Shown: positions 40,501 to 48,642 of the stretch, one piece after another
Layout of the letters: every line of letters starts with the position of its first letter
Numbering within the stretch: the stretch's first letter is position 1
Origin: Micromonospora mirobrigensis
GTDB taxonomy: Bacteria; Actinomycetota; Actinomycetes; Mycobacteriales; Micromonosporaceae
Assembly: GCF_900091555.1 (NCBI RefSeq)
Contig: NZ_FMCX01000005.1
Location: 124,001 to 188,000, forward strand
Direction: 5' to 3'
DNA: 64,000 nt
Made by a program: the position numbers and the translations under genes
The notes under the pieces: model-generated
The model's input: the letters and a program-made list of their open reading frames with translations, nothing else
Told to the model about the DNA's origin: nothing
Databases searched by the model: none

Positions 40501-41095
40501 GATCCGCGGCAAGATCCTCAACGTGCAGAAGGCCAACCTCCAGCAGGTGCTGGACAACGCCGAGTGCGCGGCGATCGTGCAGGTCCTCGGGGCCGGCTCG
40601 GGGCGTACCTTCGACCTCTCCGCGCTGCGCTACGGCCGGGTGCTGATCATGGCCGACGCGGACGTCGACGGCGCGCACATCCGAACCCTGCTGATCACCC
40701 TCTTCGCCCGCTACATGCGGCCGCTGATCGAGGCCGGCCGGCTCTACGCCGCGATGCCGCCCCTGCACAAGATCACCACGAGGGGGCGCAACCCGCAGAC
40801 CATCTACACCTACACCCAGGCGGAGATGGAGGCGGCGGTCCGCAAGCTGGAGAAGGCCGGCAAGCAGATCGTCACCCCGATCCCGCGCTTCAAGGGTCTG
40901 GGCGAGATGGACGCCGACGAGTTGTGGGAGACCACGATGAACCCGGCCACCCGGGCGGTCCGCCGGATCACCCTCGACGACGTCGACGCCGCCGAGCGGA
41001 TCCTCGAACTGCTGATGGGCGAGAAGGTCGAGCCGCGCCGCAACTGGCTGATCGACTCGGCCGACCGGGTCGACCGCGAGGCGATCGACGCATGA
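37586..41095 (+). CDS. parE: Topoisomerase IV subunit B (ParE) interrupted by an intein
   Basis: 1169 codons from a TTG (37586, GGGAG upstream). After removing the intein (residues 474-957) the host protein is 685 residues, normal for ParE. GHKL ATPase: KRPGMYIGSTDSRGVGHL, EILDNSTDEG, DDDGRGIPTD, GGLHGVGASAVNAL. TOPRIM: ELFIVEGDSA, then after the intein SARVARTAEYQALLPIRGKI and MADADVDGAHIRTLL (Asp-x-Asp). It forms a heterotetramer with ParC (32 bases downstream) and decatenates chromosomes. I prefer ParE to GyrB because of the absence of a GyrA box in its partner. The gene cannot give active enzyme unless the intein is spliced out, since the insertion splits the TOPRIM site. Confidence 0.93.
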   Translation: MTAEPETLYGADDLTHLEGLDAVRKRPGMYIGSTDSRGVGHLVNEILDNSTDEGVAGHATRVEVILHADGSVQVDDDGRGIPTDVHAKSGISGVELVLTRLHAGGKFGGSGYKTSGGLHGVGASAVNALSRRFDVTVRRSGKVHSMSFRHGVPGIFDGDGPDAPFTPGPGLQIVGAMKRGQRTGTSIRYWHDARYFETGATLDADAVRLKLRNTAFLVPGVTYLLRDETAAEPARETFHFPNGLTDMVEFLAPAGDRPVSGTLLVTGEGTYRENAADANGVMQSNVQRRAEVEVAFRWGTGYERTVECFTNTIRNAHGGTHRKGFERALARTLADAARNTRGLLKPREDAPTLDDVLEGMTAVVHVRIPEPQFTSQTKDELSTAGITKVIQTQVEQHLKAWLEDRRTKAEARTVLQKIVDAARVRLTQKQQKDAARRKTALEGASMPAKLVDCRSNGVERSELFIVEGDSALGCFTGDTMVALASGESRSFADLAADWAQGVRHFGYTTNKAGRVVLAPLVEPRLTKRAAPLVRVTLDNGESVRCTPDHLFRLRDGSYRRADALTAGDSLMPLYRTLSRKSQGQNLEGYERVWMNDREEWVYTHYLADAWNLRHGRDSAANGNVRHHIDINKLNNDPRNLRRMTWADHSALHAAMMGEHVQAGWREWFANGGREFRSAMLTAQWQDRAFREACLARLFTLNESPAFRAKIEAAFQDWYHGLDAEEQHAYAERMRVRQAEYWAHPEHRAAAAERVRKYFDDPARRAEWRERSVRQWQDPELRAWRSRQTTEQFADPAERDRQRNAVQAWHRDNPEFGERHSQLMRQRMTDPTIGQLSKAQAGRARYVATTPRDVRVGRQHEGRKLAALRRLPPLLSLPDDELPEAYEAHRMQHARTGLRFDRLLALYDGDFGRLRQAASLVNHKVLSVEALDETADVYDLTVEGYHNFALEVGVFVHNSARVARTAEYQALLPIRGKILNVQKANLQQVLDNAECAAIVQVLGAGSGRTFDLSALRYGRVLIMADADVDGAHIRTLLITLFARYMRPLIEAGRLYAAMPPLHKITTRGRNPQTIYTYTQAEMEAAVRKLEKAGKQIVTPIPRFKGLGEMDADELWETTMNPATRAVRRITLDDVDAAERILELLMGEKVEPRRNWLIDSADRVDREAIDA
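39005..40456 (+). mobile_element. Intein with HNH homing endonuclease (within parE)
   Basis: 484 residues, Cys1 at 39005-39007 to His-Asn at 40451-40456, next residue Ser. Block A is CFTGDTMVALASGE, block B has CTPDHLFRL (Thr-x-x-His), block F/G is VYDLTVEGYHNFALEVGVF then VHN. All four splice-critical positions are present, so it is likely active. The endonuclease domain is HNH (39458-39545; VRHHIDINKLNNDPRNLRR, then WADHSALH), not LAGLIDADG. A string of short repeats follows. It is inserted after EGDSALG of the TOPRIM, an insertion point used by other GyrB/ParE inteins. Codon choice is visibly less G/C-biased than in parE. Confidence 0.95.
39630..40115 (+). repeat. Array of about 17-residue D-P repeats in the intein
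   Basis: At protein level at least six units follow each other with the pattern aromatic-x-Asp-Pro-x-x-Arg: YWAHPEHRAAAAERVRK, YFDDPARRAEWRERSVRQ, WQDPELRAWRSRQTTEQ, FADPAERDRQRNAVQAW, HRDNPEFGERHSQLMRQ, RMTDPTIGQLSKAQ. Weaker copies precede them (WQDRAFREA, NESPAFRAK). Such short modules beside an HNH domain resemble NUMOD-type DNA-binding helices. I infer that they extend DNA target contact. Confidence 0.8.
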
Positions 41096-41127
41096 CCACC
41101 GGGTTCCTTGGAAGGGAAAGCTGAACC

Positions 41128-43617
41128 ATGGCACGCCGTAGGGACGACCGCGCCCGCGCCGACCTGTCCGCGTTCGACCAGGCCGGCGCCCGGGTCTTCG
41201 ACAACCCGCTGGTCACCGAGGTCTCCGACTCCTACCTGGAGTACGCCTTCTCGGTCATCCACTCCCGGGCCCTGCCCGACGCCCGGGACGGGCTCAAGCC
41301 GGTGCACCGGCGCATCCTCTGGTCGATGCACGAGGCGGGCCACCGCCCCGACCGCAGCCACGTGAAGTCGGCCCGGATCGTCGGTGACGTGATGGGCCGC
41401 TACCACCCGCACGGCGACACCGCGATCTACGACGCCATGGTCCGGCTGGCGCAGGACTTCTCGCTCAACGCGCCGCTGATCGACGGGCATGGAAATTTCG
41501 GGAGCCCGGACGACGGACCGGCCGCGGCGAGATACACCGAGGCCCGGATGTCCCGGGAGGCGATGCTGCTCGTCGGCGAGCTGGGCGAGGACACCGTCGA
41601 CCTGGAGCCGAACTACGACGGCTCGCTGAGCCAGCCGACCGTGCTGCCGGCGGCGTTCCCCAACCTGCTGGTCAACGGCGCGTCCGGGATCGCGGTCGGA
41701 ATGGCCACCAACATGATCCCGCACAACCTGGGCGAGGTGGTCTCCGCCGCCCGCTGGCTGATCAACCACCCGGACGCCACGCTCGACAAGCTGATGGAGT
41801 TCGTCCCCGGGCCCGACCTGCCCACCGGCGGCGTGCTGCTGGGCCTGGACGAGGTGCGCCGGGCGTACGAGACCGGGCGCGGCGTGGTGCGGATGCGCGG
41901 CAAGGTGGAGATCGGTCCGCTGGAGGGCAGCCGGGGCCGGCAGGCGATCACCGTGGTCGAGCTGCCGTACGGCGTCGGCGCGGAGAAGGTCATCGCGGCG
42001 ATCACCAACGAGGTGACCAAGACCAAGCGGCTCACCGGGATCGCCGACGTCAAGGACCTCACCGACCGGGAGAACGGCACCCGGCTGGTCATCGAGTGCA
42101 AGGTCGGGGTCAACCCACAGGCGCTGCTCGCCGACCTCTACCGGCTCACCCCGCTGGAGCAGTCCTTCGGCGTCAACAACCTGGTCCTGGTGGACGGGCA
42201 GCCCCGTACCCTCGGGTTGAAGGCGCTGCTGGAGGTCTTCCTGGCCCACCGGTACGAGGTGGTCACCCGGCGCACCTCGTACCGTCGGCGCAAGCGTGAG
42301 GAGCGGCTGCACCTGGTCGACGGCCTGCTCGTCGCCCTGATCGACATCGACAAGGTGGTCCGGCTGATCCGGGCGGCCGACGACGCGCAGGCGGCCAAGG
42401 ACGGCCTGATGCGTCAGTTCAAGCTCTCCGAGATCCAGGCCACCTACATCCTGGACACCCCGCTGCGCCGGCTGACCAGGTACGACCGGCTGGAGCTGGA
42501 GGCCGAGCAGGAGAAGCTGCGCGCCGAGATCGCCGAGCTGTCCACCATCCTGGACGACGAGAAGGTGCTCAAGAAGCTGGTCTCCGACGAGCTGACCGCC
42601 GTGGTCAAGCAGTTCGGCGCCCCGCGCCGCACCACCCTGGTCGACGGCGACCTCAAGGAGGTGCTGGCCGCGTCCGTGCCGGCCGGCCCGCTGGAGGTCG
42701 CCGACGACCCGTGCCAGGTGATCCTCTCCGCGACCGGCCTGGTGGCCCGCACCGCGGCCGAGTCGGAGGAGGCCGCCGAGGCGCGCCGGCGCAGCGGCCG
42801 GGTCAAGCACGACGCCGTACGCGCGGTGGTCCACTCGACCGCCCGCGGCCGGGTCCTGCTGGTGACCAGCGCCGGTAGGGCGTTCAAGATCGACGTGTTG
42901 CCGTTGCCGGTGCTGCCCGAGCAGTCCGGCACGGTGTCGCTGCGCGGCGGCATGTCCGCCGCCGAGCTGGTGCCGCTGGAGCCGGGGGAGACGGTGGTCG
43001 GCCTGGCGCCGCTCGGCCCGTCGGTGCAGGGCTCGCCCGGCCTGGCGCTCGGCACCCGACAGGGCGTGGTCAAGGTCTGCGCCCCGGAGTGGCCGGTCCG
43101 CTCGGACGAGTTCGAGGTGATCTCCCTGCGCGAGGGGGACGAGGTGGTCGGGGCGACCTGGCTCACCGACGGCCAGGAGTCACTGGCCTTCGTCTCCTCG
43201 GAGGCGTCGCTGCTGCGCTTCGCCGCCTCGGTGGTACGCCCGCAGGGCGTCAAGGGCGGCGGCATGGCCGGCATCAACCTGCCGGCCGGCGCCCGGGTGG
43301 TCTGGTTCGGGGCGGTCCGCACCGACGATCCGGGGCACGGGGAGCCGATGGTGGTCACCTCGACCGGCGCCACGGTCAAGGTGACGCCGTTCAAGGCGTA
43401 CCCGGCGAAGGGCCGGGCGACCGGCGGCGTGCGCGCGCAGCGGTTCCTCAGGGGCGAGGAGGAACTGGCGGTGGCCTGGATCGGTGCCCGTCCGGTGGGC
43501 GCGACGGCGACCGGCGAGGCGGTGGAGCTGCCGCCGGCCGACCCGCGCCGGGACGGCTCCGGGTTCGCCGTGATGCTCGGCCCGACCGTGGTCGGCCACC
43601 AGATCGAACGCGACTGA
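41128..43617 (+). CDS. parC: Topoisomerase IV subunit A (ParC)
   Basis: An 829-residue protein, ATG at 41128, 32 bases after parE. The catalytic Tyr is Tyr136 in AARYTEARMS; the helix region of quinolone contact is RYHPHGDTAIYDAMVRLAQ with Thr98 where E. coli GyrA has Ser83 and Asp102 at the Asp87 position. The body has PNLLVNGASGIAVGMATNM and a C-terminal beta-pinwheel with blades (GRAFKIDVLPLP, GTRQGVVKVC, GVKGGGMAGIN, and GGVRAQRFL). No GyrA box of the QRRGGKG kind is seen; the nearest, RRRSGRVKHD, is degenerate, which supports ParC rather than GyrA. Confidence 0.92.
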   Translation: MARRRDDRARADLSAFDQAGARVFDNPLVTEVSDSYLEYAFSVIHSRALPDARDGLKPVHRRILWSMHEAGHRPDRSHVKSARIVGDVMGRYHPHGDTAIYDAMVRLAQDFSLNAPLIDGHGNFGSPDDGPAAARYTEARMSREAMLLVGELGEDTVDLEPNYDGSLSQPTVLPAAFPNLLVNGASGIAVGMATNMIPHNLGEVVSAARWLINHPDATLDKLMEFVPGPDLPTGGVLLGLDEVRRAYETGRGVVRMRGKVEIGPLEGSRGRQAITVVELPYGVGAEKVIAAITNEVTKTKRLTGIADVKDLTDRENGTRLVIECKVGVNPQALLADLYRLTPLEQSFGVNNLVLVDGQPRTLGLKALLEVFLAHRYEVVTRRTSYRRRKREERLHLVDGLLVALIDIDKVVRLIRAADDAQAAKDGLMRQFKLSEIQATYILDTPLRRLTRYDRLELEAEQEKLRAEIAELSTILDDEKVLKKLVSDELTAVVKQFGAPRRTTLVDGDLKEVLAASVPAGPLEVADDPCQVILSATGLVARTAAESEEAAEARRRSGRVKHDAVRAVVHSTARGRVLLVTSAGRAFKIDVLPLPVLPEQSGTVSLRGGMSAAELVPLEPGETVVGLAPLGPSVQGSPGLALGTRQGVVKVCAPEWPVRSDEFEVISLREGDEVVGATWLTDGQESLAFVSSEASLLRFAASVVRPQGVKGGGMAGINLPAGARVVWFGAVRTDDPGHGEPMVVTSTGATVKVTPFKAYPAKGRATGGVRAQRFLRGEEELAVAWIGARPVGATATGEAVELPPADPRRDGSGFAVMLGPTVVGHQIERD

Positions 43618-43631
43618 CCGATCCGTGACAT

Positions 43632-43664
43632 GACGGGGGCCGGCGATTCTCGCCGGCCCCCGTC
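43632..43664. terminator. 15-bp perfect hairpin after parC
   Basis: GACGGGGGCCGGCGA at 43632-43646, loop TTC, complement at 43650-43664. It ends the parE-parC transcript and also stands at the tail of the convergent permease gene (43707). Confidence 0.85.
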
Positions 43665-43706
43665 GTGGGCCGCCGCGCGCGGCGCGGGGACGGGGAGCGG
43701 GGTGGG

Positions 43707-45053
43707 TCAGAGTTCGGGTTCGGGGCCGCGCCGGGTCTCGGCGCTGGTACCGCGCAGCCGGGCGATCAACCGCATGCCGTGGTAGATCACCAGGGCGGCG
43801 GCGGTGCCCAGCGCGATGCCGTTGAAGGACAGGTCACCGGCGACGACGGTGTAGTTCGCCGCGCCCACGATCAGCGCCACGGCGGCGGTCATCAGGTTGA
43901 CCGGGTCGTGGAAGTCGACCCGGTTCTCGATCCAGATCCGGGCGCCGAGGACGGCGATCAGGCCGTACAGCGCGGTGGTGGCGCCGCCGAGGACCCCGGC
44001 CGGCACGGTCAGGATCAGCGCGCCGAACTTCGGGCTGAGCCCGAGCAGCACGGCCGCCACCCCGGCCACCCAGTACGCGGCGGTGGAGTAGACCCGGGTC
44101 GCCGCCATCACGCCGATGTTCTCGGCGTACGTGGTGGTGCCGGAGCCGCCGCCGGAGCCGGCGAGGACGGTGGCCAGCCCGTCGCCGAGGAACGCCCGTC
44201 CCATCTGCCGGTCCAGGTTGCGGCCGGTCATCGCGGCGACCGCCTTGACGTGCCCGGCGTTCTCGGCGATCAGCACCAGGATCACCGGGATGACCAGCAC
44301 CACCGCGCGCAGGCTGAAGCTGGGCGCGTGGAACTGCGGCAGCCCCACCCAGTCGGCCTGCCGCAGCGCCTCGACGGCCTTCGGGTCGAGGTCGCCGAGC
44401 GCGGCGGCGAGCAGCCAACCGACCACCACCCCGAGCAGGATGGAGAGGCGGGCCAGGAAGCCGCGGAAGGCGACCGTGGCGACCAGGATCGCGGCCAGGG
44501 TGACCACGGCGATCAGCGGCTGGGCACGTACCCCGGTGCCGCTGCCACCGCCGTCCCAGGCCACCGGCGCGAGGTTCAGGCCGATCAGCGCGACGATGGC
44601 GCCGGTGACCACCGGCGGCATCAGCGCGTCGATCCACCGGGCGCCGGCCAGCTGCACGACCAGGCCGACCAGGGCCAGCACCGCGCCGGCCACCACGATC
44701 CCGCCGAGCGCCGGACCGATGTCACCGCCGGCCTTGGCGGCCAGCACCGGGGCGATGAAGGCGAAGGACGAGCCGAGGTACGAGGGCAGCCGGTTCCTGG
44801 TGATCAGCAGGAAGAGCAGGGTGCCGATGCCGGAGAAGAAGAGTGTCGTGGCCGGCGGGAAACCGGTGATCAGCGGCACGGTGAAGGTGGCGCCGAACAT
44901 GGCCACCACGTGCTGCACGCCGACGCCGAGGGTGCGCGGCCAGGAGAGCCGTTCGCCCGGGTGCACCACGTCGCCCGGTCGGATCGACCGGCCGTCGCCG
45001 TGCACGGCCCACGGCGACCGTCGGGGACGCGGCTCGGTGGGGGTCTGGGTCAT
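43707..45053 (-). CDS. Uracil/xanthine permease (NCS2 family)
   Basis: A 448-residue membrane protein, ATG at 45053. It opens with VVHPGERLSWPRTLGVGVQHVVAMFGATFTVPLITG, has LPSYLGSSFAFIAPV, the NCS2 signature QAPxxT-like ILVLIAENAGHVKAVAAMTG and AGSGGGSGTTTYAENIGVMAATRVYST, then VPAGVLGGATTALYG. These are the motifs of UraA-type nucleobase:proton symporters; uracil is the best guess, because of the AENxGH and TTTYAEN motifs, but xanthine is not excluded. About 12-14 helices. Confidence 0.93.
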   Translation of the reverse strand: MTQTPTEPRPRRSPWAVHGDGRSIRPGDVVHPGERLSWPRTLGVGVQHVVAMFGATFTVPLITGFPPATTLFFSGIGTLLFLLITRNRLPSYLGSSFAFIAPVLAAKAGGDIGPALGGIVVAGAVLALVGLVVQLAGARWIDALMPPVVTGAIVALIGLNLAPVAWDGGGSGTGVRAQPLIAVVTLAAILVATVAFRGFLARLSILLGVVVGWLLAAALGDLDPKAVEALRQADWVGLPQFHAPSFSLRAVVLVIPVILVLIAENAGHVKAVAAMTGRNLDRQMGRAFLGDGLATVLAGSGGGSGTTTYAENIGVMAATRVYSTAAYWVAGVAAVLLGLSPKFGALILTVPAGVLGGATTALYGLIAVLGARIWIENRVDFHDPVNLMTAAVALIVGAANYTVVAGDLSFNGIALGTAAALVIYHGMRLIARLRGTSAETRRGPEPEL

Positions 45054-45147
45054 GGGACGCCCTTCGCTCGTCGGATGACGGGGGCGTGGTCGACCCTGGG
45101 AGTTGTTTCTAGCACGAGCCGGACCGGCCGGATCGACAGCCCGCCGG

Positions 45148-45777
45148 TCAGGCGACCCCGGCCGGGCGGAACTGCACGCTGACCCTCGGGCCGACCGGGC
45201 GGGCGGTCTTGGGGATGGCGTGCTCCCAGGTGCGCTGGCAGGAGCCGCCCATCACCACCAGGTCGCCGTGGCCGAGGGGGAACCGCAGGGTCTCCCCGCC
45301 GCCCCGGGGCCGCAGCATCAGCGGCCGAGGCGAGCCGAAGGAGACGATGGCGACCATCGTGTCGGTGTGCGCGGAGCGGCCCAGCGTGTCGCCGTGCCAG
45401 GCCACGCTGTCCCGCCCGTCGCGATAGAGGCACATCCCGGCGGTGACGAACGGCTCGCCCAGCTCGTCGGCGTAGTGGGCGGTCAGCGCCGTCCGGGCCG
45501 CCGTCAGCACGGGGTGGGGGAGCGGACGGTGGCCGGCGTACCAGCAGAGCAGGCGGGGCACCTCGACCTCGCTGTCGTACATGGTGCGGCGCTCGGCCCG
45601 CCACGGCACGTCGTGCAGCAGGGTGTCGAAGACCGCGTCGGAGCCGTGCACCCAGCCGGGCAGGTGGTCGACCCAGGCGCCCCGGCTCAGCTCGTGCCGG
45701 CGCAGCCCGGCGAGCGGGCCCAGGCCGGGCTCGTCCTGCAGATCCAGCATCGAGGGCTGGTACGCGACGTCGGACAC
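45148..45777 (-). CDS. AlkB-like 2-oxoglutarate/Fe(II) dioxygenase
   Basis: A 209-residue protein, GTG at 45777. The iron ligands His and Asp are in WHGDTLGRSAHTDT, with AIVSFGSPRPLMLRPRGGG and HGDLVVMGGSCQRTWEHAIPK giving the third ligand (His in WEHAIPK). RVSVQFR has the 2-oxoglutarate Arg. The nucleotide-recognition region RRTMYDSEVEVPRLLCWYAG is like AlkB repair enzymes. It would dealkylate 1-methyladenine or 3-methylcytosine in DNA or RNA. It is near the acyltransferase but not linked to any other repair gene. Confidence 0.92.
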   Translation of the reverse strand: MSDVAYQPSMLDLQDEPGLGPLAGLRRHELSRGAWVDHLPGWVHGSDAVFDTLLHDVPWRAERRTMYDSEVEVPRLLCWYAGHRPLPHPVLTAARTALTAHYADELGEPFVTAGMCLYRDGRDSVAWHGDTLGRSAHTDTMVAIVSFGSPRPLMLRPRGGGETLRFPLGHGDLVVMGGSCQRTWEHAIPKTARPVGPRVSVQFRPAGVA

Positions 45778-45814
45778 GCCCCGATCCTACCCCTCCGGTC
45801 GAACAGGCGTACGA

Positions 45815-46480
45815 CTAGCCGGCCTTGGGGCTCGTGGCGTTGTGCCTGGCCACCAGGCCGGGCAGCTCGTCCAGCGAACCGATCCGGAACAGGCACCGCT
45901 GCGCCACGGCCGGGTCGTCGAGGATGTGCCCCCACGGTCCGCGCCGGATCAGGCAGGCCGGCATGCCGGCCGCCATCGCGGGACGGGCGTCGTTGTCGGG
46001 CCGGTCGCCGACGTACAGGATCGTCGACGGGTCACCGCCGCCGGCGCGGACGACCCGTTCGAAGAAGGCCGCCGCCGGCTTCGTCACGCCCCAGCCGGCC
46101 GAGGTGCCGATCGCGTCGACGGGGAGGTCGAGGGCGCGCAGGGTCGCCTCGGCGTGCGGCGGCTGGTTGCCGGCCAGGCCCACGAACAGGCCCTGCGCCT
46201 TGAGCGCGGCCAGGCAGGGCCGGGCGTCGGGGTGGAGATCCTCCTCGCCGAACGTCTCCGGTACGCCGGCGTCCGCCCGCCGCTCGAGTTCGGCGGCGAG
46301 ATCGAAGTCGGGCCGGAAGGTCCGGAACGCCTCCTGGTAGTCCTGGCCCCTGGCGATCACCGCGCCGAAGACCGCCGAGAACGTGTGCCGGGGGACGCCG
46401 AGCCAGTCCGCCCAGTCCGCGAACTCCCGGGTCTCGTCGAGGATCGTCCCGCCGACGTCGAAGAAGACCGCCTCGATCAT
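45815..46480 (-). CDS. HAD-family hydrolase
   Basis: A 221-residue protein, ATG at 46480 (MIEAVFFDVGGTIL) behind GGGGGAAC; an upstream in-frame start lacks conserved sequence. HAD motif I is FFDVGGTIL (Asp-x-Gly; the second Asp is Gly), motif II is GLAGNQPPHA, motif III is KPAAAFFERVV (Lys), motif IV is ILYVGDRPDNDARPAMAAGM. The subfamily is the HAD-IA type; the substrate is unknown. The second nucleophile Asp, needed as acid/base in phosphatases, is replaced by Gly, which is seen in some members with unusual substrates. Confidence 0.85.
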   Translation of the reverse strand: MIEAVFFDVGGTILDETREFADWADWLGVPRHTFSAVFGAVIARGQDYQEAFRTFRPDFDLAAELERRADAGVPETFGEEDLHPDARPCLAALKAQGLFVGLAGNQPPHAEATLRALDLPVDAIGTSAGWGVTKPAAAFFERVVRAGGGDPSTILYVGDRPDNDARPAMAAGMPACLIRRGPWGHILDDPAVAQRCLFRIGSLDELPGLVARHNATSPKAG

Positions 46481-46644
46481 GTCCGTTCCCCCGTCACCGT
46501 CGCGCCGGGTCCCCGCCCGGGCCGTGCACCCGATCATGCGCCATGGAGCCGGCAGGCGGGGGGACGGAGGTGGGGGCGGGGGCCGGTAGGGTGCCCCGGG
46601 CGGTGTCGCGGTGGACGACGCCCCGGTCGAGGAGGAGACGAGAC

Positions 46645-47895
46645 GTGCCGGTGGATCCGACGGTCGCCGATCCCGGGACCGGCGCCCCGGCCGGTACGCC
46701 CGCCGTCGACGCGCCGCCGAGCCGGCTGCCGTCGCTGACCGGGCTGCGGTGGATCGCCGCCCTGCTGGTCTTCGGCTTCCACGCCGCCACGATGGGCATC
46801 GTCGCCGAGCCCGCGCTGAAGGCGGTGCTGGACAAGACCTTCGCCCTGGGTCTGTCCGGGGTGGAGTTCTTCTTCGTGCTCAGCGGCTTCGTGTTGGTCT
46901 GGTCGGCGCGTCCGGGCCAGCGGCGGCGGGACCTCTGGCGCCGCCGGCTGGCCAAGATCTATCCGAACCACCTGGTCACCTGGGCGGCGGCGCTGCTGGT
47001 CGGCTGGTGGTTCGCCGACCCGCTCCCGCTGCGGGCCACCGTGGAGAACCTGCTGCTGGTGCAGGCCTGGGACCCCACCCCCGGTCACTTCTACAGCGTC
47101 AACACGGTGAGCTGGTCACTCTCCTGCGAACTGTTCTTCTACCTGGCGTTGCCGTTCGCGCTGCCGGTCGTACGCCGGATGCGCCCGGCCGCCCTCGCGG
47201 CCGTGGTGGTCGCGGTGCCGCTGCTGATCGTGGCGCTCTGGCCGGTGCAGCAGCTGGTGCCGGAGTCGGACCGTTGGTGGTTCACCCAGATCTTCCCGGT
47301 GGTCCGGTCGATGGAGTTCTGGCTCGGGGTGGCCGCCGCCGAGCTGCTGCGCCGCGGTCGCTGGCGCGGGCCGGGGCTCGGCGTCGCCAGCGGCCTGTTC
47401 GTGGTCACCTGGCTGGTGGCGGCCCGGTGGGTGCCGGCCGAACTCTGGGCCGGCCTGATGGCCGCGGCCTACGTGCTGGTCATCCCGGCGGCGGCCCGCG
47501 CCGACGTGCAGGGCCGGCCGACCCCGTGGCGGGGCCGCCGGATGCGTTGGCTCGGCGAGGTCTCCTTCGCCTTCTACCTGGTGCACGTGCTGGTGATGGT
47601 GACCGTGCTGCGGCTCACCGGGCTCCGGGGCGAGGGGCTGCCCGGCTGGTGGGGGCCGGCCGCCGTGCTCGGCTTCCTGCTGGTCAACCTGGTCCTCGCC
47701 GGGCTGCTGCACCGGTGGGTGGAGACGCCGATGATGCGCCGGCTGGCCCCGCCCCGCCGCCGGCCGGCGGTCGGGTCGCCCACCGCGCCGGAGCCGGCCG
47801 CCGCGCCGCCGGGGTCCGCCGCGCGGGTGCCGGCGCCGCGCTCCGGCGACCCCGACCAACCACTGGCGTACGTGGGCCGGCGCGACCCGGTCTGA
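46645..47895 (+). CDS. Acyltransferase 3 family membrane protein
   Basis: A 416-residue protein. The GTG at 46645 has GGAGGAG seven bases upstream; a longer in-frame reading begins at 46543 but would overlap no conserved sequence. About ten helices. The family signature is LPSLTGLRWIAALLVFGFHAA, then FALGLSGVEFFFVLSGFVLVWSARP (the FF.LSGF block), SVNTVSWSLSCELFFYLALP, and the final FAFYLVHVLVMV. Such proteins acylate exported sugars or peptidoglycan on the outer face. The C-terminal 50 residues are Pro/Ala-rich and poorly conserved. Confidence 0.88.
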   Translation: MPVDPTVADPGTGAPAGTPAVDAPPSRLPSLTGLRWIAALLVFGFHAATMGIVAEPALKAVLDKTFALGLSGVEFFFVLSGFVLVWSARPGQRRRDLWRRRLAKIYPNHLVTWAAALLVGWWFADPLPLRATVENLLLVQAWDPTPGHFYSVNTVSWSLSCELFFYLALPFALPVVRRMRPAALAAVVVAVPLLIVALWPVQQLVPESDRWWFTQIFPVVRSMEFWLGVAAAELLRRGRWRGPGLGVASGLFVVTWLVAARWVPAELWAGLMAAAYVLVIPAAARADVQGRPTPWRGRRMRWLGEVSFAFYLVHVLVMVTVLRLTGLRGEGLPGWWGPAAVLGFLLVNLVLAGLLHRWVETPMMRRLAPPRRRPAVGSPTAPEPAAAPPGSAARVPAPRSGDPDQPLAYVGRRDPV

Positions 47896-47989
47896 GCTGC
47901 GTCCATCCTGGTCGGTGCGGCCCGGCGTGCCGGCCACGACACGCCCGGCCGCCGTGCGGGTCGGGGGTGGTCGACGGTAGCGTGGTGCC

Positions 47990-48493
47990 GTGCTTCCCGT
48001 CGCGCTCACCGGTCCGCTGTGGTGGGTGGCGCGCTGGACGTGGCGGCTGCTGACCAGCCTGGCCCTGGCCGTGGTCTTCTCTACCGGCGCCGTGCCGCTG
48101 CCCGCCGGGCCCGGCCCCTCGGTCGCCCTCGGCCCCGGTCCGGCCGACCCGGCTTCCGCCCCGCTCGCGGCGACCGCGGTCGGCCTCCGACCGGCCTCCG
48201 TCCCGCTCGCGGCGACCGTCGGCCTCCCACCGGCATCCGCCCCGTTCGGGGCGCCCGGCCGGGCCACCTCGGCCGGGCTCGACGCCACCGACCGTCCGGG
48301 GGTCGAGCTCCGGGCGGTCGTCACCGGCTCCGACGCGACGCGCGGCGACGTCACCCCCGTGCACCTTCTGCTTGTCGCCGGCGGCCCGGTCGGGGCGGCA
48401 CCGGTCGGCCCCACGGCCGAGGCCGGGTCCCGACCCGTGCCGGCCGGACGGCCGGTGGCGGCCACCGGGCCTCGTGCCCCGCCCGTGGCCTGA
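47990..48493 (+). CDS. Hypothetical membrane protein with Ala/Pro-rich tail
   Basis: A 167-residue reading from GTG 47990. Residues about 5-40 are hydrophobic (PLWWVARWTWRLLTSLALAVVFSTGAV) and would be a signal anchor. The rest is Ala/Pro/Gly-rich and contains a tandem imperfect repeat (48165-48250) that gives LAATAVGLRPASVP and LAATVGLPPASAP. No family. Good third-position GC and a plausible start favour it being real, but it might be a fortuitous long ORF. Confidence 0.4.
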   Translation: MLPVALTGPLWWVARWTWRLLTSLALAVVFSTGAVPLPAGPGPSVALGPGPADPASAPLAATAVGLRPASVPLAATVGLPPASAPFGAPGRATSAGLDATDRPGVELRAVVTGSDATRGDVTPVHLLLVAGGPVGAAPVGPTAEAGSRPVPAGRPVAATGPRAPPVA

Positions 48494-48642
48494 CGGATCC
48501 GCGGGCCACGCGCCCGCCACTCTTCCTCGACCTGATCACCGCAAGCCCGCCGGCCGGCGGTCGTGGCGCCCGCGACGGCGCCCACCCGTCCGGCGGCAGC
48601 GGTTCCCCGCTCCACCGCGTCCGCTCCCCGCGAGGTGCCGTC

